Source: Akkermansia muciniphila (lineage in GTDB: Bacteria; Verrucomicrobiota; Verrucomicrobiia; Limisphaerales; BJHT01). Taken from it: a DNA stretch of 64,000 bases. The notes under the pieces were generated by a model. The model had not been told where the DNA came from. It searched no databases and worked only from the letters and a program-made list of their open reading frames with translations. This document shows positions 1 through 10,346 of this stretch, in pieces. A program made the translations under genes and the position numbers. The DNA lies in contig CAMAUZ010000023.1 of NCBI GenBank assembly GCA_945861535.1, positions 26,427-90,426 of the forward strand. Reading direction: 5' to 3'. Position 1 is the stretch's first letter; the number at the start of each line of letters is the position of its first letter.

Positions 1-750
1 GTACATGTGCAGCTCCGCCGGCACACCCGCCTTCTTGAAACGGATGTACGCCTCCGCCAACCCCTCCGAAATATCCTGCCGGTCGCCAAAGCCCGCGCAC
101 AGAAACACCGGCGGCACGTCCTTCGTCGGCAGGATCGTCGCCGAGCGCCCCGGATAAATGAGCGCCTGAAACGCGGGCTTGCACCCCTGTTTGTCCACTG
201 CGTCCTTCGGGTCTGCGAGGCCGCCGTCATGGCGCGCGCTCACCAGCCACGCCAGCTCGCCCCCGGCGCTGAAACCCATCACACCGAGCCGCGCCGGGTC
301 CACGTTCCATTCCGCCGCGCGACTGCGGATCAGGCGCATCGCCCGCTGCGTGTCGGCCAGCGACTCGCCTTCGATCTGGTAGGTCGAGTTGGTTTCGCGC
401 GCGAGCCGGTGCTTGAGCACAAACGCCGCGATGCCGTGATCGCGCAGCCATTCGCCGACATTGTAACCCTCGTGCGCGATCGCGAGCACCCGATGCCCGC
501 CGCCCGGAATCACCAGCACGGCGCAGCCATTGGCCTTGTCCTTGGCCGGCAGATACGGCGTGAGGCTGGGATTATGAATGCGCGAGACGCTCGTGACATC
601 GCCCGCGGCATTTTTGACCTGAAGCTCCTTCTCCGTCTTCCCCGCCGAACCCGGCGCGCCATTCGGCCAGAGCGGAATCTCCGCCGGCAGTTCGGCGGCG
701 ACGAGCGGGGAGGCGAGGAAGAGGGTGGTGAGAACCAGCGTGAGTTTCAT
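1..750 (-). CDS. alpha/beta hydrolase (secreted acetylxylan-esterase-like), 3' end cut by window edge
   Basis: Reverse-strand reading from ATG at 750 stays open to the edge: MKLTLVLTTLFLASPLVAAELPAEIPLWPNGAPGSAGKTEKE...VLVIPGGGHRVLAIAHEGYNVGEWL...LGVMGFSAGGELAW; signal peptide, GFSAGG nucleophile elbow. Absent from the ORF track because no stop lies in the window. Confidence 0.85.
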   Translation of the reverse strand, partial: MKLTLVLTTLFLASPLVAAELPAEIPLWPNGAPGSAGKTEKELQVKNAAGDVTSVSRIHNPSLTPYLPAKDKANGCAVLVIPGGGHRVLAIAHEGYNVGEWLRDHGIAAFVLKHRLARETNSTYQIEGESLADTQRAMRLIRSRAAEWNVDPARLGVMGFSAGGELAWLVSARHDGGLADPKDAVDKQGCKPAFQALIYPGRSATILPTKDVPPVFLCAGFGDRQDISEGLAEAYIRFKKAGVPAELHMY

Positions 751-1113
751 GTGAAAATTTAGTTCGGCGGAGAAAACCACGACGGCGTCCCGAGCGCGAG
801 CATGTCTTGGCTGCAACTGTTCAGGCGGAGCGACTGGAGCGTGGCAGGTACAGACGGAGTGAAAACTCCTGCTGCATGGACCCATCCCTTGTAAGAGTCG
901 AGGTAACGAGACTCTCACCTCCTTCGGCAAGCGGGCCGTCCAAAACACCGTTCGTCGCGTCGGGAAACCCAGTTCGGATTCCACGCGCCTCGCCCGAATC
1001 AGCCCACGAGACGCAATCGCTGATCGCGCAGAAAAGGTCAGAGACTCCTCACGTCGTCTCCTACAAGAGTTGGCGATCCGCGTCCCGCCAACCTCCCCGC
1101 CCGCCGCCGCGGG

Positions 1114-2121
1114 TCAGCGTTTCACGTAGCCGTGGTCGCGGAACCAGGCGACGGCGTCGGCGAGGGCCTGGCGGGGCGGGGTCTGCGGGAGGCCGAGTTC
1201 GCGGATGGCTTTGGCGGGATTGAAAAACATTTTGTAGCGGGCCATGCGGACGCCGGCCAGCGGTGCTTTCGGCGGCTTGCCGGTCACGCGCGAAATCGTC
1301 TCGTCGGCGTGGGCGGCGAGGAGGGCGACGGTGTAGGGGACCTGGAATTTCGGCGCGGGCAGGCCGGAGATTTCGGCGAGCACGGCGAAGGCTTGTTTCA
1401 TGGTCCAGTTGCCGTCGGCGTGGCCGAGGATGTAGCGCTCGCCGACGCGCCCTTTTTCCGCCGCGAGGATGTGGCCGAGGGCGACGTCGCGGACGTGGAC
1501 CCAGTTGAGGCCGGTGTCAAGGTAGGCGGGCATTTGGCGGTTGAGAAAATCCACGATCACCTGGCCGGTGGGCGTCGGCTTCACGTCGCGCGGGCCGACG
1601 GGCGCGCTGGGATTCACGATGACGATGGGGAGGCCGGCGGCGGCGAGTTCGCGCGCGACGACTTCGCCGCGCCATTTCGAGAGCTTGTAGGGATTGCTCA
1701 TCTGCGCCTCGGTGACGGGTGTCGTCTCGTCGGTGGGCGTGACCACGCCGTTGACCGCGCGCGGCAGCCCGATGCAGCCGACGGTGCTGGTGTAAACGAT
1801 GCGCGAACACCCGGCGGCGGCGGCGGTCTCGAGGACGTTGCGCGTGCCGTCCACGTTGGCGGCAAACATCGGCGCGTAGTCGCGCAGCCAGAGGTGGTAG
1901 CTCGCCGCGACATGGAAGCACCAGTCGCACCCGCGCAGGCCGGTCGCGAGCGCCGCGCGGTCCGCGACGTCGCCGGGCACGCGCTCGAAATCCACGCCCG
2001 CCAACCCGCGCAGATCAGCGCCGGGACGCACGAGGGCCTTCACGCGATGGCCGCGCGCGACCAGTTCGTGGACGAGATTGGCGCCGATGAAACCCGAGGC
2101 GCCGGTGACGAAGCAGTTCAT
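1114..2121 (-). CDS. hpnA: NAD-dependent epimerase/dehydratase, hopanoid-associated sugar epimerase (HpnA)-like
   Basis: MNCFVTGASGFIGANLVHELVARGHRVKALVRPGADLRGL: Rossmann GxxGxxG; HpnA-like sequence; start trimmed to MNCFVTG. Confidence 0.75.
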   Translation of the reverse strand: MNCFVTGASGFIGANLVHELVARGHRVKALVRPGADLRGLAGVDFERVPGDVADRAALATGLRGCDWCFHVAASYHLWLRDYAPMFAANVDGTRNVLETAAAAGCSRIVYTSTVGCIGLPRAVNGVVTPTDETTPVTEAQMSNPYKLSKWRGEVVARELAAAGLPIVIVNPSAPVGPRDVKPTPTGQVIVDFLNRQMPAYLDTGLNWVHVRDVALGHILAAEKGRVGERYILGHADGNWTMKQAFAVLAEISGLPAPKFQVPYTVALLAAHADETISRVTGKPPKAPLAGVRMARYKMFFNPAKAIRELGLPQTPPRQALADAVAWFRDHGYVKR

Positions 2122-2370
2122 GGGAGGTTCGGGGAAGGGGAAAAGCTCAAGGGAAGGGCCAAGCGCCAAGGCGCAATGATGCGGTCGGGGCGCGGCCTTC
2201 AGAGGCTGGGTGAAATGTAGCCGCCGAGGTGACGAGGCGGACGCGGCTCACGCGAATGCCGCGAGCTTCCACCTGCCAAGGGGCCTCCCTGCGCCCACCG
2301 AGCACATCGGCCACAGGTTGCGCCGGCTTGGCCAAGTTGAAGCTGAACCCCGATCGCCGAAACGGATTCA

Positions 2371-2443
2371 GCAAAGGAATGGAGGCAAAGGAATGAAGAC
2401 AATTTGTTTCCCCGTCCCCATTCCTTTGCCTCCATTCCTTTGC
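2371..2443. repeat. paired-unit hairpin repeat (core GGCAAAGGAATG)
   Basis: gcaaaggaatggaggcaaaggaatg ... cattcctttgcctccattcctttgc; 25/25 inverted match. Confidence 0.95.
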
Positions 2444-2837
2444 CCAAAACTCCGCCGCCCCATTCCCGTGCGACAATCGGCCGTGCGACGCTCGGGTTCT
2501 CCTCAGGGCGGAGGCTACGGCTCGTTGACGGTTTTCACCCAGGTCCTTCAGGCCGCGGAAATGCGGGTCCGGTTTGGGGTGGGCGAATTTCCGGACCACC
2601 TTTTTTTGACTCCGCAAATGCCGCTCGGTGGTCCGCGTCCGGGCTGTTTGGAGCCGTGGCTGCGAGCGGACGTTTCTGCGGCCTGAAGGCCGCGCGCCGG
2701 TCGTCACGACTGCGCCGTTGCGGCTAAGTTTCACGCATCGCGCTGCCCACATTGGTCTTTGCTCCTTGATCCTTACCTTGAGCTTTGAGCTTTGAACTTT
2801 GAGCTTCCCACTTGAGCGACCCAGCCTCCGGGCACGT

Positions 2838-4055
2838 TCAATAATCACTCACCGATCCATCCGGCTGTTTCGGCAGCGGCCAGCGGAATTTCCGTTTCGG
2901 ATCGGCGTTGACCTTGTCGAACATCGTTTCGTCGATGTCCACGCCGAGACCGGGGCCGGGCGGGAGCGTCGCGTAGCCCTCCTTGTCCACGGTCCAGTGG
3001 CGGATGGCGACGCCGGGCGGCATGAGATGGCCGTCGAGGTAGCCTTCATGAATGAGGAAGTTCGGAATCGCTGCGGTGGCGTGCAGGCTGGCGGTCAGGC
3101 CGAGTTCGGAGCAGGTGCAATGGGGAGCGATGGGAACGGTATAGGCCTCGGCCAGCGTGGCGATTTTCTTCATCTGACTGATGCCGCCCGTGTGCCCGCA
3201 ATCGGGCTGGAGGATGTCGATGCAGCGTTCCTGCAAATACGGGATCATGCCCCAGATGGTGCGGTCGCGTTCGCCGGTCGCGAGCGGGATGCGGATGGCC
3301 TGCTTGAGGCGCTTGAAGACTTCGATGTTACCCGGCACGGCGGGTTCCTCGATCCAGAGAATGTCGTAAGGTTGAATCGCCGCGGCGAGCTGGATGAGCA
3401 TCGGCGGCGGCACGGCGCAGTGCGCGTCGAACATCACCGTCCCGTCGGGACCGACCATCTGGCGGCTGTGGCGGATGTTGTTCACGAGGCGCTCGATGTC
3501 GGGGGGATTGCCGGAGAAAGGATGCGGGCCGCCGGTGCCGGTCTTGTGCGCCTTGAGCGAGGGATACATCCGAATCTTGTCCCGGCACGGACCGCCGAGC
3601 AGACGATAAACCGGGACGCCCCACAAACGACCGGTGATGTCCCACAGCGCCACGTCGATGGCGGAGATGACGTGCGTCATGAACGAGCCGCCGCGGATGT
3701 CGCGATGCGAACGATAGAGCTTTTGCCAGAGATGCTCGATGCGCGTGGGGTTCTCGCCATCGAGCAATTCAAACAGCGACCGCGCAAGCACACAGGCGAT
3801 GTCGGGTTCGAGGCCGGTGACTTCACCCCAGCCGGTGACCTGGTGATTGGTCTCGACCTTGATGTAAGCCTTCGTGCCGACGCGGAAACCTTTAAGCGCG
3901 GAGATTTTGATCGTGCTGGTGCGGTCGGCGACGTTGGCGGCGGGATTGTCCGCGGCGAGCACGCGCTCGTTCAGCGCGAGCGCGCCGGCGGCAATCGCGG
4001 CGGTGGATGCGAACAGTTCGCGGCGGCTCAGGTGGGAGACTGATTGGGTGGGCAT
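2838..4055 (-). CDS. mandelate racemase/muconate lactonizing enzyme family (enolase superfamily) protein, Tat-type signal
   Basis: SRRELFASTAAIAAGALAL signal; MFDAHCAVPPPMLIQLA, LWIEEPAVPGN, LATGERD, DILQPDCGHTGGISQMKKIA metal-ligand motifs of the galactonate dehydratase-like subgroup. Confidence 0.85.
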   Translation of the reverse strand: MPTQSVSHLSRRELFASTAAIAAGALALNERVLAADNPAANVADRTSTIKISALKGFRVGTKAYIKVETNHQVTGWGEVTGLEPDIACVLARSLFELLDGENPTRIEHLWQKLYRSHRDIRGGSFMTHVISAIDVALWDITGRLWGVPVYRLLGGPCRDKIRMYPSLKAHKTGTGGPHPFSGNPPDIERLVNNIRHSRQMVGPDGTVMFDAHCAVPPPMLIQLAAAIQPYDILWIEEPAVPGNIEVFKRLKQAIRIPLATGERDRTIWGMIPYLQERCIDILQPDCGHTGGISQMKKIATLAEAYTVPIAPHCTCSELGLTASLHATAAIPNFLIHEGYLDGHLMPPGVAIRHWTVDKEGYATLPPGPGLGVDIDETMFDKVNADPKRKFRWPLPKQPDGSVSDY

Positions 4056-4172
4056 AACGGGTGACGGGAGGATGGGGGGCCGGACGAAACGGGGGAAGAG
4101 GATTTTGGGCGGCCTGGACTGGGAGGGCTAATCTCAGTTTCTGGCAGACGGTCTGGCTCCCGCTCCGCGCGG

Positions 4173-4310
4173 GTGGGGCAGGCATCCTTGCCTGCCAGTT
4201 CACGGGGCATCCCTGCCTCGTGTTCCCACCCGGTGACCTGCTCCGTCGTCGGGCGTTGGGAACGGGCGGCAGGATGCCGCCCGAACTGGCAGGCTGGAAG
4301 CCTGCCCCAC
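4173..4310. repeat. large GC palindromic repeat
   Basis: gtggggcaggcatccttgcctgccagtt ... aactggcaggctggaagcctgccccac inverted arms. Confidence 0.85.
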
Positions 4311-4488
4311 CGCACCGGGGCCTCCGCACGCTCTGGCCTCCTTGCGGGACGGCGCCGACGCGCACTGATCGTTGCACGAAACTGAGATGCCCCGGACGCT
4401 CCCCCACCCGTCGTCCGCCGGGAATCCCCGTTTGACATCCGCCCGCCCGAACTCCACGTTGCCGCCCAATCTGCCCAGCCAAATTATT

Positions 4489-5112
4489 ATGAAAACCATC
4501 CCCTGTTTCATCGTACTCGCCGCCCTCACCCTGACCGCCGACGCCCAGGTCAACGGCTCCCTCCTCAAGAACAAGGCCAAGAACACGCGCGACGCCAACA
4601 ACGGGTTGCCACCAGCCGCCGCCCGACCCGGAGCGCCCGCTCCGGCCGCTCCCTCCGGTCCCACCTACATCGTCCCCACCGCGCCGCTGGCCACCGTCCA
4701 GTCGCAAAGCATCAAGCGGCTCGAAGCCGACATCGCCACGATGAAGAGCAAGACCGAGGTCACCGCCGAGCAGAAGTTGAAACTCAGCACCGACCTGCTG
4801 GCCGCCGCCGCCGGCGCCAAGCCGTCCGAAGAAGCCATTCGCAAGCTGGCCGACAGCCTCGGCCTCGCCATCGCCAACCAGAAAATCACCTCGCAAGACC
4901 AGGCCAAGCTCGCCCGCGATCTCCACGCCGTGGTGAACAGCGCCACCACGCCGGCGGATCAGACCGGGGCCATCATCAAGGACGCGAAGGAAATCCTGAT
5001 CGTCTCCGGCACCGCGCGACCCGCCGCCCAGGCCGTCGGCGCGAACCTGCAGGCCATCGTCGCCGAGTTGCAAAAGAACGCCCCGACCGCCACGGCCGCG
5101 CCGGCTAAATAA
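4489..5112 (+). CDS. secreted hypothetical protein
   Basis: MKTIPCFIVLAALTLTADAQ signal peptide; Ala/Lys-rich helical body. Confidence 0.6.
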   Translation: MKTIPCFIVLAALTLTADAQVNGSLLKNKAKNTRDANNGLPPAAARPGAPAPAAPSGPTYIVPTAPLATVQSQSIKRLEADIATMKSKTEVTAEQKLKLSTDLLAAAAGAKPSEEAIRKLADSLGLAIANQKITSQDQAKLARDLHAVVNSATTPADQTGAIIKDAKEILIVSGTARPAAQAVGANLQAIVAELQKNAPTATAAPAK

Positions 5113-5169
5113 CGCCCGCGGTCTGCCCCTCGCTCGATTCCTTCCGCAATCGCCGCCCACCTGCCGCCC

Positions 5170-5505
5170 ATGAAATCGCGCCGCGCCATGCCCGTTCTTT
5201 TCCTGTTCCTCTCTTTCCTTGTCGCTGTCAGCCACCCGGCCACCGCACAGGAGGCGGCGGGCGCGACCACCGGCGGGAGTTTCATGGCCTGGCCGCCCAA
5301 GACTTTTCTTCAGGCCATTCTCGGCAGCGTCGCCTTCGGCCTCGTCGGCATCGTCCTCGCCATCACTGGCTTCAAACTCTTTGATGCGGCGGTTCCGTTC
5401 AGCCTCGAAAAGGAAATCTGCGAAAAGGGGAACATCGCCGTCGCCATCGTGTCCGCCGCCATGATCTTGGGCATCTGCCTCATCATTTCCAAAGCGATGT
5501 CGTGA
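5170..5505 (+). CDS. DUF350 family small membrane protein
   Basis: AILGSVAFGLVGIVLAITGFKLFDAAVPFSLEKEICEKGNIAVAIVSAAMILGICLIISKA; DUF350/YjfL-like pattern. Confidence 0.75.
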   Translation: MKSRRAMPVLFLFLSFLVAVSHPATAQEAAGATTGGSFMAWPPKTFLQAILGSVAFGLVGIVLAITGFKLFDAAVPFSLEKEICEKGNIAVAIVSAAMILGICLIISKAMS

Positions 5506-5561
5506 GCGTCCGCGCCTGCGGCCGTCCGAGCAGTCGCCACTTCGTCAGCAGTCCGCCAACC

Positions 5562-6116
5562 ATGCGTGTCGGGAGGAAAAAATCCCGACGGGTCGTCCTG
5601 CTCATCACCGGCTCGGTGATGCTCGCGGCCTGTCAGAAGGAATCTCCGCCACCGCCCGCCGCCTGGGAAAACTTGGGCGATCCCAACGCGACGAACTACG
5701 CCGGCACCAATCAATTCGGTACCAATGCGCCCTCGGGGTCGGGCCAGCGCCCGCACTATTCTCACTCGATCTTCTACCCGTGGAAAGGATCTAACGGTCG
5801 CATCGGGACCGGCAGCGGCAGCAGCAGCGGCTCCGGGAGCAAGAGCAGCAATTCCTCCTCCACGTCGCGCCATGGTTTCGGCTCCACCGGGCATAGTTCG
5901 TCGGGGAACGGAGGCAGGTTGTTGACTGATGAATGGGGACAGGAAGGTGAAATTCGTCAGTCAAAACTCCGCGTCAGTTTCGCTCTCCGCGACCGCAGCT
6001 TTCCGTCCGCACTACAACCCGGCAAAATCCTCGCGCGCCGCGAGGCGTTTTCCCGGAGCGCGGCTGTGTGCGCGGAGCACCAGCCGCAGCAGGTTGGCCG
6101 CACGGGAAGCGCCTGA
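5562..6116 (+). CDS. putative lipoprotein with Gly/Ser-rich tail
   Basis: MRVGRKKSRRVVLLITGSVMLAACQKE lipobox; follows DUF350 gene; C-terminal about 40 aa runs into a dispersed repeat. Confidence 0.5.
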   Translation: MRVGRKKSRRVVLLITGSVMLAACQKESPPPPAAWENLGDPNATNYAGTNQFGTNAPSGSGQRPHYSHSIFYPWKGSNGRIGTGSGSSSGSGSKSSNSSSTSRHGFGSTGHSSSGNGGRLLTDEWGQEGEIRQSKLRVSFALRDRSFPSALQPGKILARREAFSRSAAVCAEHQPQQVGRTGSA

Positions 6117-6300
6117 TTTCAACGGGTGCCCACGCCGTTTCGCGGCCGCTGCGGCTTCGCCGCCCTGCGTCCTTCCAATCTCGGCGGTGTTTTGAAGCGC
6201 GTTCGTTGGACTGCGGGCACGGGACGGAGCACCGCAGAGATAGGAAAAACGCAGAGAGGGGAGGCACTTGCGAAACCCCGGCTTCACAGTTCCGGCTTTC

Positions 6301-6386
6301 CATCTTTTACCCCGCATCTTTTACCAGATGCTTGGGCCTGGGACACCGGGACACGATGCAGATGGTAAAAGATGGTGGGTAAAAGA
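6301..6386. repeat. paired-unit hairpin repeat (core GGTAAAAGAT)
   Basis: catcttttaccccgcatcttttaccagatgc ... gcagatggtaaaagatggtgggtaaaagat. Confidence 0.9.
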
Positions 6387-6459
6387 TAAACAAGCAGAGC
6401 TTCTGCAATTGGCTCAGGGGACTGGCGATTTCACCGTTCTGCCCGTCACGGCGCGCCGA

Positions 6460-6921
6460 CTATTCCCGCCGTCGCGACGACAGAAACGCCAGACAGCCCA
6501 GCCACGCCCCGACCCCGACAGCCACCAGCCCGAGGCCCAATTCCAACATCCCCGGCCGCCCATCACCGCGCAGCAACAGCACGCCCACCAACCCGAGAAG
6601 CAGCAAGTCCGCAACAATCAAGGGCAGCTTCAACGACCGCCCATTCGGCGGCGTGTTCCGTCCGGCCGCTTCCACCGCAGCCGGCGCCGGCACCGGCGCG
6701 GTCACGTTGTGCTCGCGCGACGCCTCATCCCTCCCCATCGCCTCGCGCCCCTTCCCGCCGCGCAACAACGCGCCCACCCCGGGCGTGAGTGGCGGCGCAG
6801 CTTTCGGCACCTCGGCGGCAGGTGACACCGGCGTCGCAGGCGCTGCGTCCGCACCGAGCAGATTACCGAGCCCGCGCCCGAGCACCGTTTTCGCCGGCCG
6901 CGCTGGAGGGGATTCCATCAT
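6460..6921 (-). CDS. hypothetical membrane protein
   Basis: ATG overlaps the stop of the SNF2 gene (ATGA); two hydrophobic segments LPLIVADLLLLGLVGVLLL / LGLGLVAVGVGAWLGCLAFL. Confidence 0.6.
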   Translation of the reverse strand: MMESPPARPAKTVLGRGLGNLLGADAAPATPVSPAAEVPKAAPPLTPGVGALLRGGKGREAMGRDEASREHNVTAPVPAPAAVEAAGRNTPPNGRSLKLPLIVADLLLLGLVGVLLLRGDGRPGMLELGLGLVAVGVGAWLGCLAFLSSRRRE

Positions 6922-9900
6922 GGCTCCTCAAACAAATACTCGAGGTCCGTCTGCGACAAGCTGCGCGCGAACCCCTCCTCGCCGAGCACGTCCGCGATGG
7001 TCTGCGCCTTGCGTTGCTGGAGGTCGTAGATTTTTTCCTCGACCGTGCCCGGCGCGATCAGGCGGTACGCATTGACCGTCTGCGTCTGGCCAATGCGATG
7101 CGAACGGTCGATGGCCTGCGCCTCGACCGCCGGATTCCACCACGGATCGTAGAGCACCACGTAGCTGGCGTTGGTCAGGTTCAGCCCCGTGCCCGCCGCG
7201 CGCAGGCTCAGCAGGAACACACACGGATTCGGATCGTCCTGGAACGCCTGCACCACTTCTTGCCGCTCCTTCGTCATGCCGGTGAGCAGGTGAATCGGAA
7301 TCTGCCGCGCCACGCACTCGGCCTCGAGCAGCTTGAGCATTTGTACAAATTGACTGAACACGAGCACCTTGTGGCCCTGCGCCAGCAACGGCTCGAGCAG
7401 CTCGAAGAGCGTGTCGGTTTTGCCCGACGCCGTGTCGCTGCCGACGAGCTGCGGATGACAGCAGATCTGCCGCAGCCGCGTGAGCGCCGCGAGCACGTGC
7501 ATGCGGCTTTTGGCCACGCCCTGTTGCGCGACGGCCTGCTGGATCTGATCCCGGCTGCGGCGCAGCTCGGCGAGATAAAGCTTCCGTTGATCCTCGCCGA
7601 GATCGCAGTCGCGCCGCACCTCGATGCGCTCCGGCAAATCCTTCGCGACCTGGTGCTTCAAGCGCCGGATCATCAGCGGCCGCAATTTCGCCGCGAGCCG
7701 CCGCCGGCCGATGCGCTGCTGCCCCACCGCCGCCTCGTCCGTGCCGCGCGGCTCATAGACCTCGACGAACTTCTCCTGCGTGCCCAGATAACCCGGCTGG
7801 ATGAAATCCGTGATGCTCCACAAATCCAGCAGTCGGTTTTCCAGCGGCGTGCCCGTGAGGCACAGGCGCTGGTCGGACTTAAGCTGCTTGACGGACACCG
7901 TCACCTGCGCGCTCGGGTTTTTGATGAACTGCGCCTCGTCGAGAATGACCACGCTGAACTGGAATTTCTGCAGCGCCTCGAGGTCGCGCCGGAGCAGCGC
8001 GTAGTTCGTCACGATCAAGTCGTGCTGCGGGATTTGTTTGCGCAAATTGTGCCGCGCCGCGCCGCTTTCCAGCACCAGCACCTTGAGATGCGGCGTGAAG
8101 CGCTCGGCCTCGCGCCGCCAGTTGTGCAGCACCGACGCCGGGCAGATGACCAGCGCGGGCTTGCGCTCGTGCCCCTTGCGTTCGCGCAGCCACGTGAGCC
8201 ACGTCAGCGTCTGCAAGGTTTTCCCAAGGCCCATGTCGTCCGCCAAAATGCCGCCCAGTTTCGAGTCGGTGAGATGACAGAGAAACTCGAAGCCCTCGCG
8301 CTGATACGGTCGTAGCTCGGCCTGCACCAGCGCAGGCAGCGCCACCGCCGGCACGGCCTTGAAATTCGCCAACCGCTCGCGCAGCGCGACGATCTCGGAG
8401 TTGGAGGCGAACTTCTGGAAGCCGTTTTCATCCAGATGCGCCACCTGGTTCAGGTTTACCCGCTGCGGCACCGCGGAGAGATTGTCCACGCTCAGGTCCG
8501 CCATCGCCTCGTGCGCCGTCGAGACCGCGCGGCTGTCCAGCTCGACCCAGCCGGCGTCGGGCAGGTTCACGAACCGCCCCGTCGCGCTCTGCAACCGCTG
8601 CAAATCCGCCGGGCTGAGCTTCAGCCCTTCCTGCTCCCACTCGGCCGAGACCGTGAACCAGTCGATGCCGCTGCTGCGCACCACGATTTGCGGCCGCAAC
8701 TGCCGCGGCGTGAGAAACAGCCGGTGAAACGCGGGATTGCCCAGATACTGCGCGCCCGCCGGCCGCTTCGACCACTGCTCGGCCAGCGAACTCAGAAACG
8801 TCTCGTTCGCGTCGCCCACCCACACGCCCGGCTCGGACGCAAACCAGTCCAGCCGCCGCAACCACGCCGCCGCCTCGTCCAGGCGCGGGTCCTCAAGCAC
8901 CTGCGGCTGCGCATCGGCGCGCCCGTTCAGTCCCGGGCCGGCCTGACCGCCGCCGGCACCGCTGCCATGCACCGGCTCCGGCAGCCATTCGCGGCCGTTC
9001 CACTGCCACAGGCTCTGGTCGCGTTCGCTGCGCGCCAGCAGCCGGAGCCGCACCGTCGCATCGCTCATCTCGAACAAAAATTCCGGCACCGCCGGATGCA
9101 CCGAGCACAGCTCCTCCCACTGTTTCCCGCTCGCCGCCTGCGTCCGCCGCAGGTTCATCCGCAGCCGCGCGCTCAGGCGCGTGACCGGCACCGCGGGCGA
9201 CTGCGACCAATGACTGAGCAGCTCCTCCGGCGGCGCATTGCGGAGCAGATAAAACGCGCTGCCCACCAGCACCAACGGCGGCCGCCCGCCAAAGAACCGC
9301 GCCTCCTCCAGCGCGTGGTCAGTACCGTCCGGCAAGGTCAGCCGGTGCGTGAACTGCAAGCCGATGTCGCGCGGGTCCAGATGCGGTTTCAGAAACACCA
9401 CCTCGCCGTGGAAGCTCGCGGGCGTGTGCTGCGCGACCAGTTCGATCCGCGGGTAATGCCCCCAACGCACCAGCCATTGCAACAACTCCGCGCCCGTCAG
9501 CGTGAGTTCCTCCACCTCGCCGTCGCGCCCTTCAAAAATCTGCGCCAGCCATTCGAGAAACTCCCAGTCCGCCGGCGCGAACAGCTCCTGCTCGTGCGTC
9601 GAGCGCGTCGTCAGCTCGACCAGCTCCGCGACCGTGCGCCCCTTCTCGCCTGAACGCGGCCGGAACAGATTGAACCGCACCGCCAGCGTGTGCAGCGCCG
9701 AATCCGCCGCCGGCCGCACTTCCCCCAGCACCCGCAACGACGCCCGCGGCCCGTCCAGATGCGCCGGCGCGGGCGGAAACATCCAGTGCTCCATCACCTC
9801 CATGACCTTCTGCTCCTGCTCGGCCTGCTCCATCTCGGCGAACCGCTCCAGATTCGCATGGCCGTTCAGCTCCGTCGGCACCGGCCGTTTGGCCCGCAGA

Positions 9901-10226
9901 AAAACCGCCGCCAACGCCTCGAGCCGCTCCGGCCCGCGCGCCGCCAGCACCCGCGGCCACCAGTCCTGCGCCGTGAAATCCTTCCGCGACAGCGACAGCT
10001 TCTCGAAATAATCCTCCAGCAGCAGCCACGCCCGCTGGCCGTCCGCACAGGTCGAAAAAATCCGCAGCAACTCCGCCCGCGCCGCGACCTTCTCCTTCGA
10101 GTCGGACAGCTCGCGCCGCAAATCCGCCAGCGCGCCATACGTCTGCGACAGCACCGAGTGGTGCGCGTCGTACTTCGTCGTGGCCAGCCGCGGGGCCTTG
10201 CCGTTCTTGGTCGAAATTTTTGCCAT
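6918..10226 (-). CDS. SNF2/RapA-family DEAD/DEAH helicase
   Basis: GGILADDMGLGKTLQTLTWL (Walker A), VVILDEAQFIKNPSAQ, LTGTPLENRLLDLWSI, LRAAGTGLNLTNASYVVLYDPWWNPAVEAQAIDRSHRIGQ. Confidence 0.95.
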   Translation of the reverse strand: MAKISTKNGKAPRLATTKYDAHHSVLSQTYGALADLRRELSDSKEKVAARAELLRIFSTCADGQRAWLLLEDYFEKLSLSRKDFTAQDWWPRVLAARGPERLEALAAVFLRAKRPVPTELNGHANLERFAEMEQAEQEQKVMEVMEHWMFPPAPAHLDGPRASLRVLGEVRPAADSALHTLAVRFNLFRPRSGEKGRTVAELVELTTRSTHEQELFAPADWEFLEWLAQIFEGRDGEVEELTLTGAELLQWLVRWGHYPRIELVAQHTPASFHGEVVFLKPHLDPRDIGLQFTHRLTLPDGTDHALEEARFFGGRPPLVLVGSAFYLLRNAPPEELLSHWSQSPAVPVTRLSARLRMNLRRTQAASGKQWEELCSVHPAVPEFLFEMSDATVRLRLLARSERDQSLWQWNGREWLPEPVHGSGAGGGQAGPGLNGRADAQPQVLEDPRLDEAAAWLRRLDWFASEPGVWVGDANETFLSSLAEQWSKRPAGAQYLGNPAFHRLFLTPRQLRPQIVVRSSGIDWFTVSAEWEQEGLKLSPADLQRLQSATGRFVNLPDAGWVELDSRAVSTAHEAMADLSVDNLSAVPQRVNLNQVAHLDENGFQKFASNSEIVALRERLANFKAVPAVALPALVQAELRPYQREGFEFLCHLTDSKLGGILADDMGLGKTLQTLTWLTWLRERKGHERKPALVICPASVLHNWRREAERFTPHLKVLVLESGAARHNLRKQIPQHDLIVTNYALLRRDLEALQKFQFSVVILDEAQFIKNPSAQVTVSVKQLKSDQRLCLTGTPLENRLLDLWSITDFIQPGYLGTQEKFVEVYEPRGTDEAAVGQQRIGRRRLAAKLRPLMIRRLKHQVAKDLPERIEVRRDCDLGEDQRKLYLAELRRSRDQIQQAVAQQGVAKSRMHVLAALTRLRQICCHPQLVGSDTASGKTDTLFELLEPLLAQGHKVLVFSQFVQMLKLLEAECVARQIPIHLLTGMTKERQEVVQAFQDDPNPCVFLLSLRAAGTGLNLTNASYVVLYDPWWNPAVEAQAIDRSHRIGQTQTVNAYRLIAPGTVEEKIYDLQQRKAQTIADVLGEEGFARSLSQTDLEYLFEEP

Positions 10227-10346
10227 GTTACAAAACTAATTCACCGCCCCGGTCCGCCGGGGCTGGTCGTCACCCGGCCACAGTCTGTTTCCCATTGGCA
10301 AAACGCGCCGCCGCACATCCCTGCCGGCTTCCGCTGCCTCCCTGCC

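Noticed and set aside
7-762. 251-aa plus-strand ORF at the window start
   Set aside because: Mirror of the minus-strand esterase that runs off the window edge.
2147-2848. 233-aa minus-strand ORF
   Set aside because: Spans intergenic repeats (KLKVQSSKLKV text and the hairpin repeat); not a plausible protein.
6789-10226. Long plus-strand ORFs (508 aa, 405 aa, 588 aa) antisense to the SNF2 helicase and radical SAM genes
   Set aside because: Arg/His/Gln-rich translations with no domain motifs; codon-mirror artefacts of GC-rich coding DNA.
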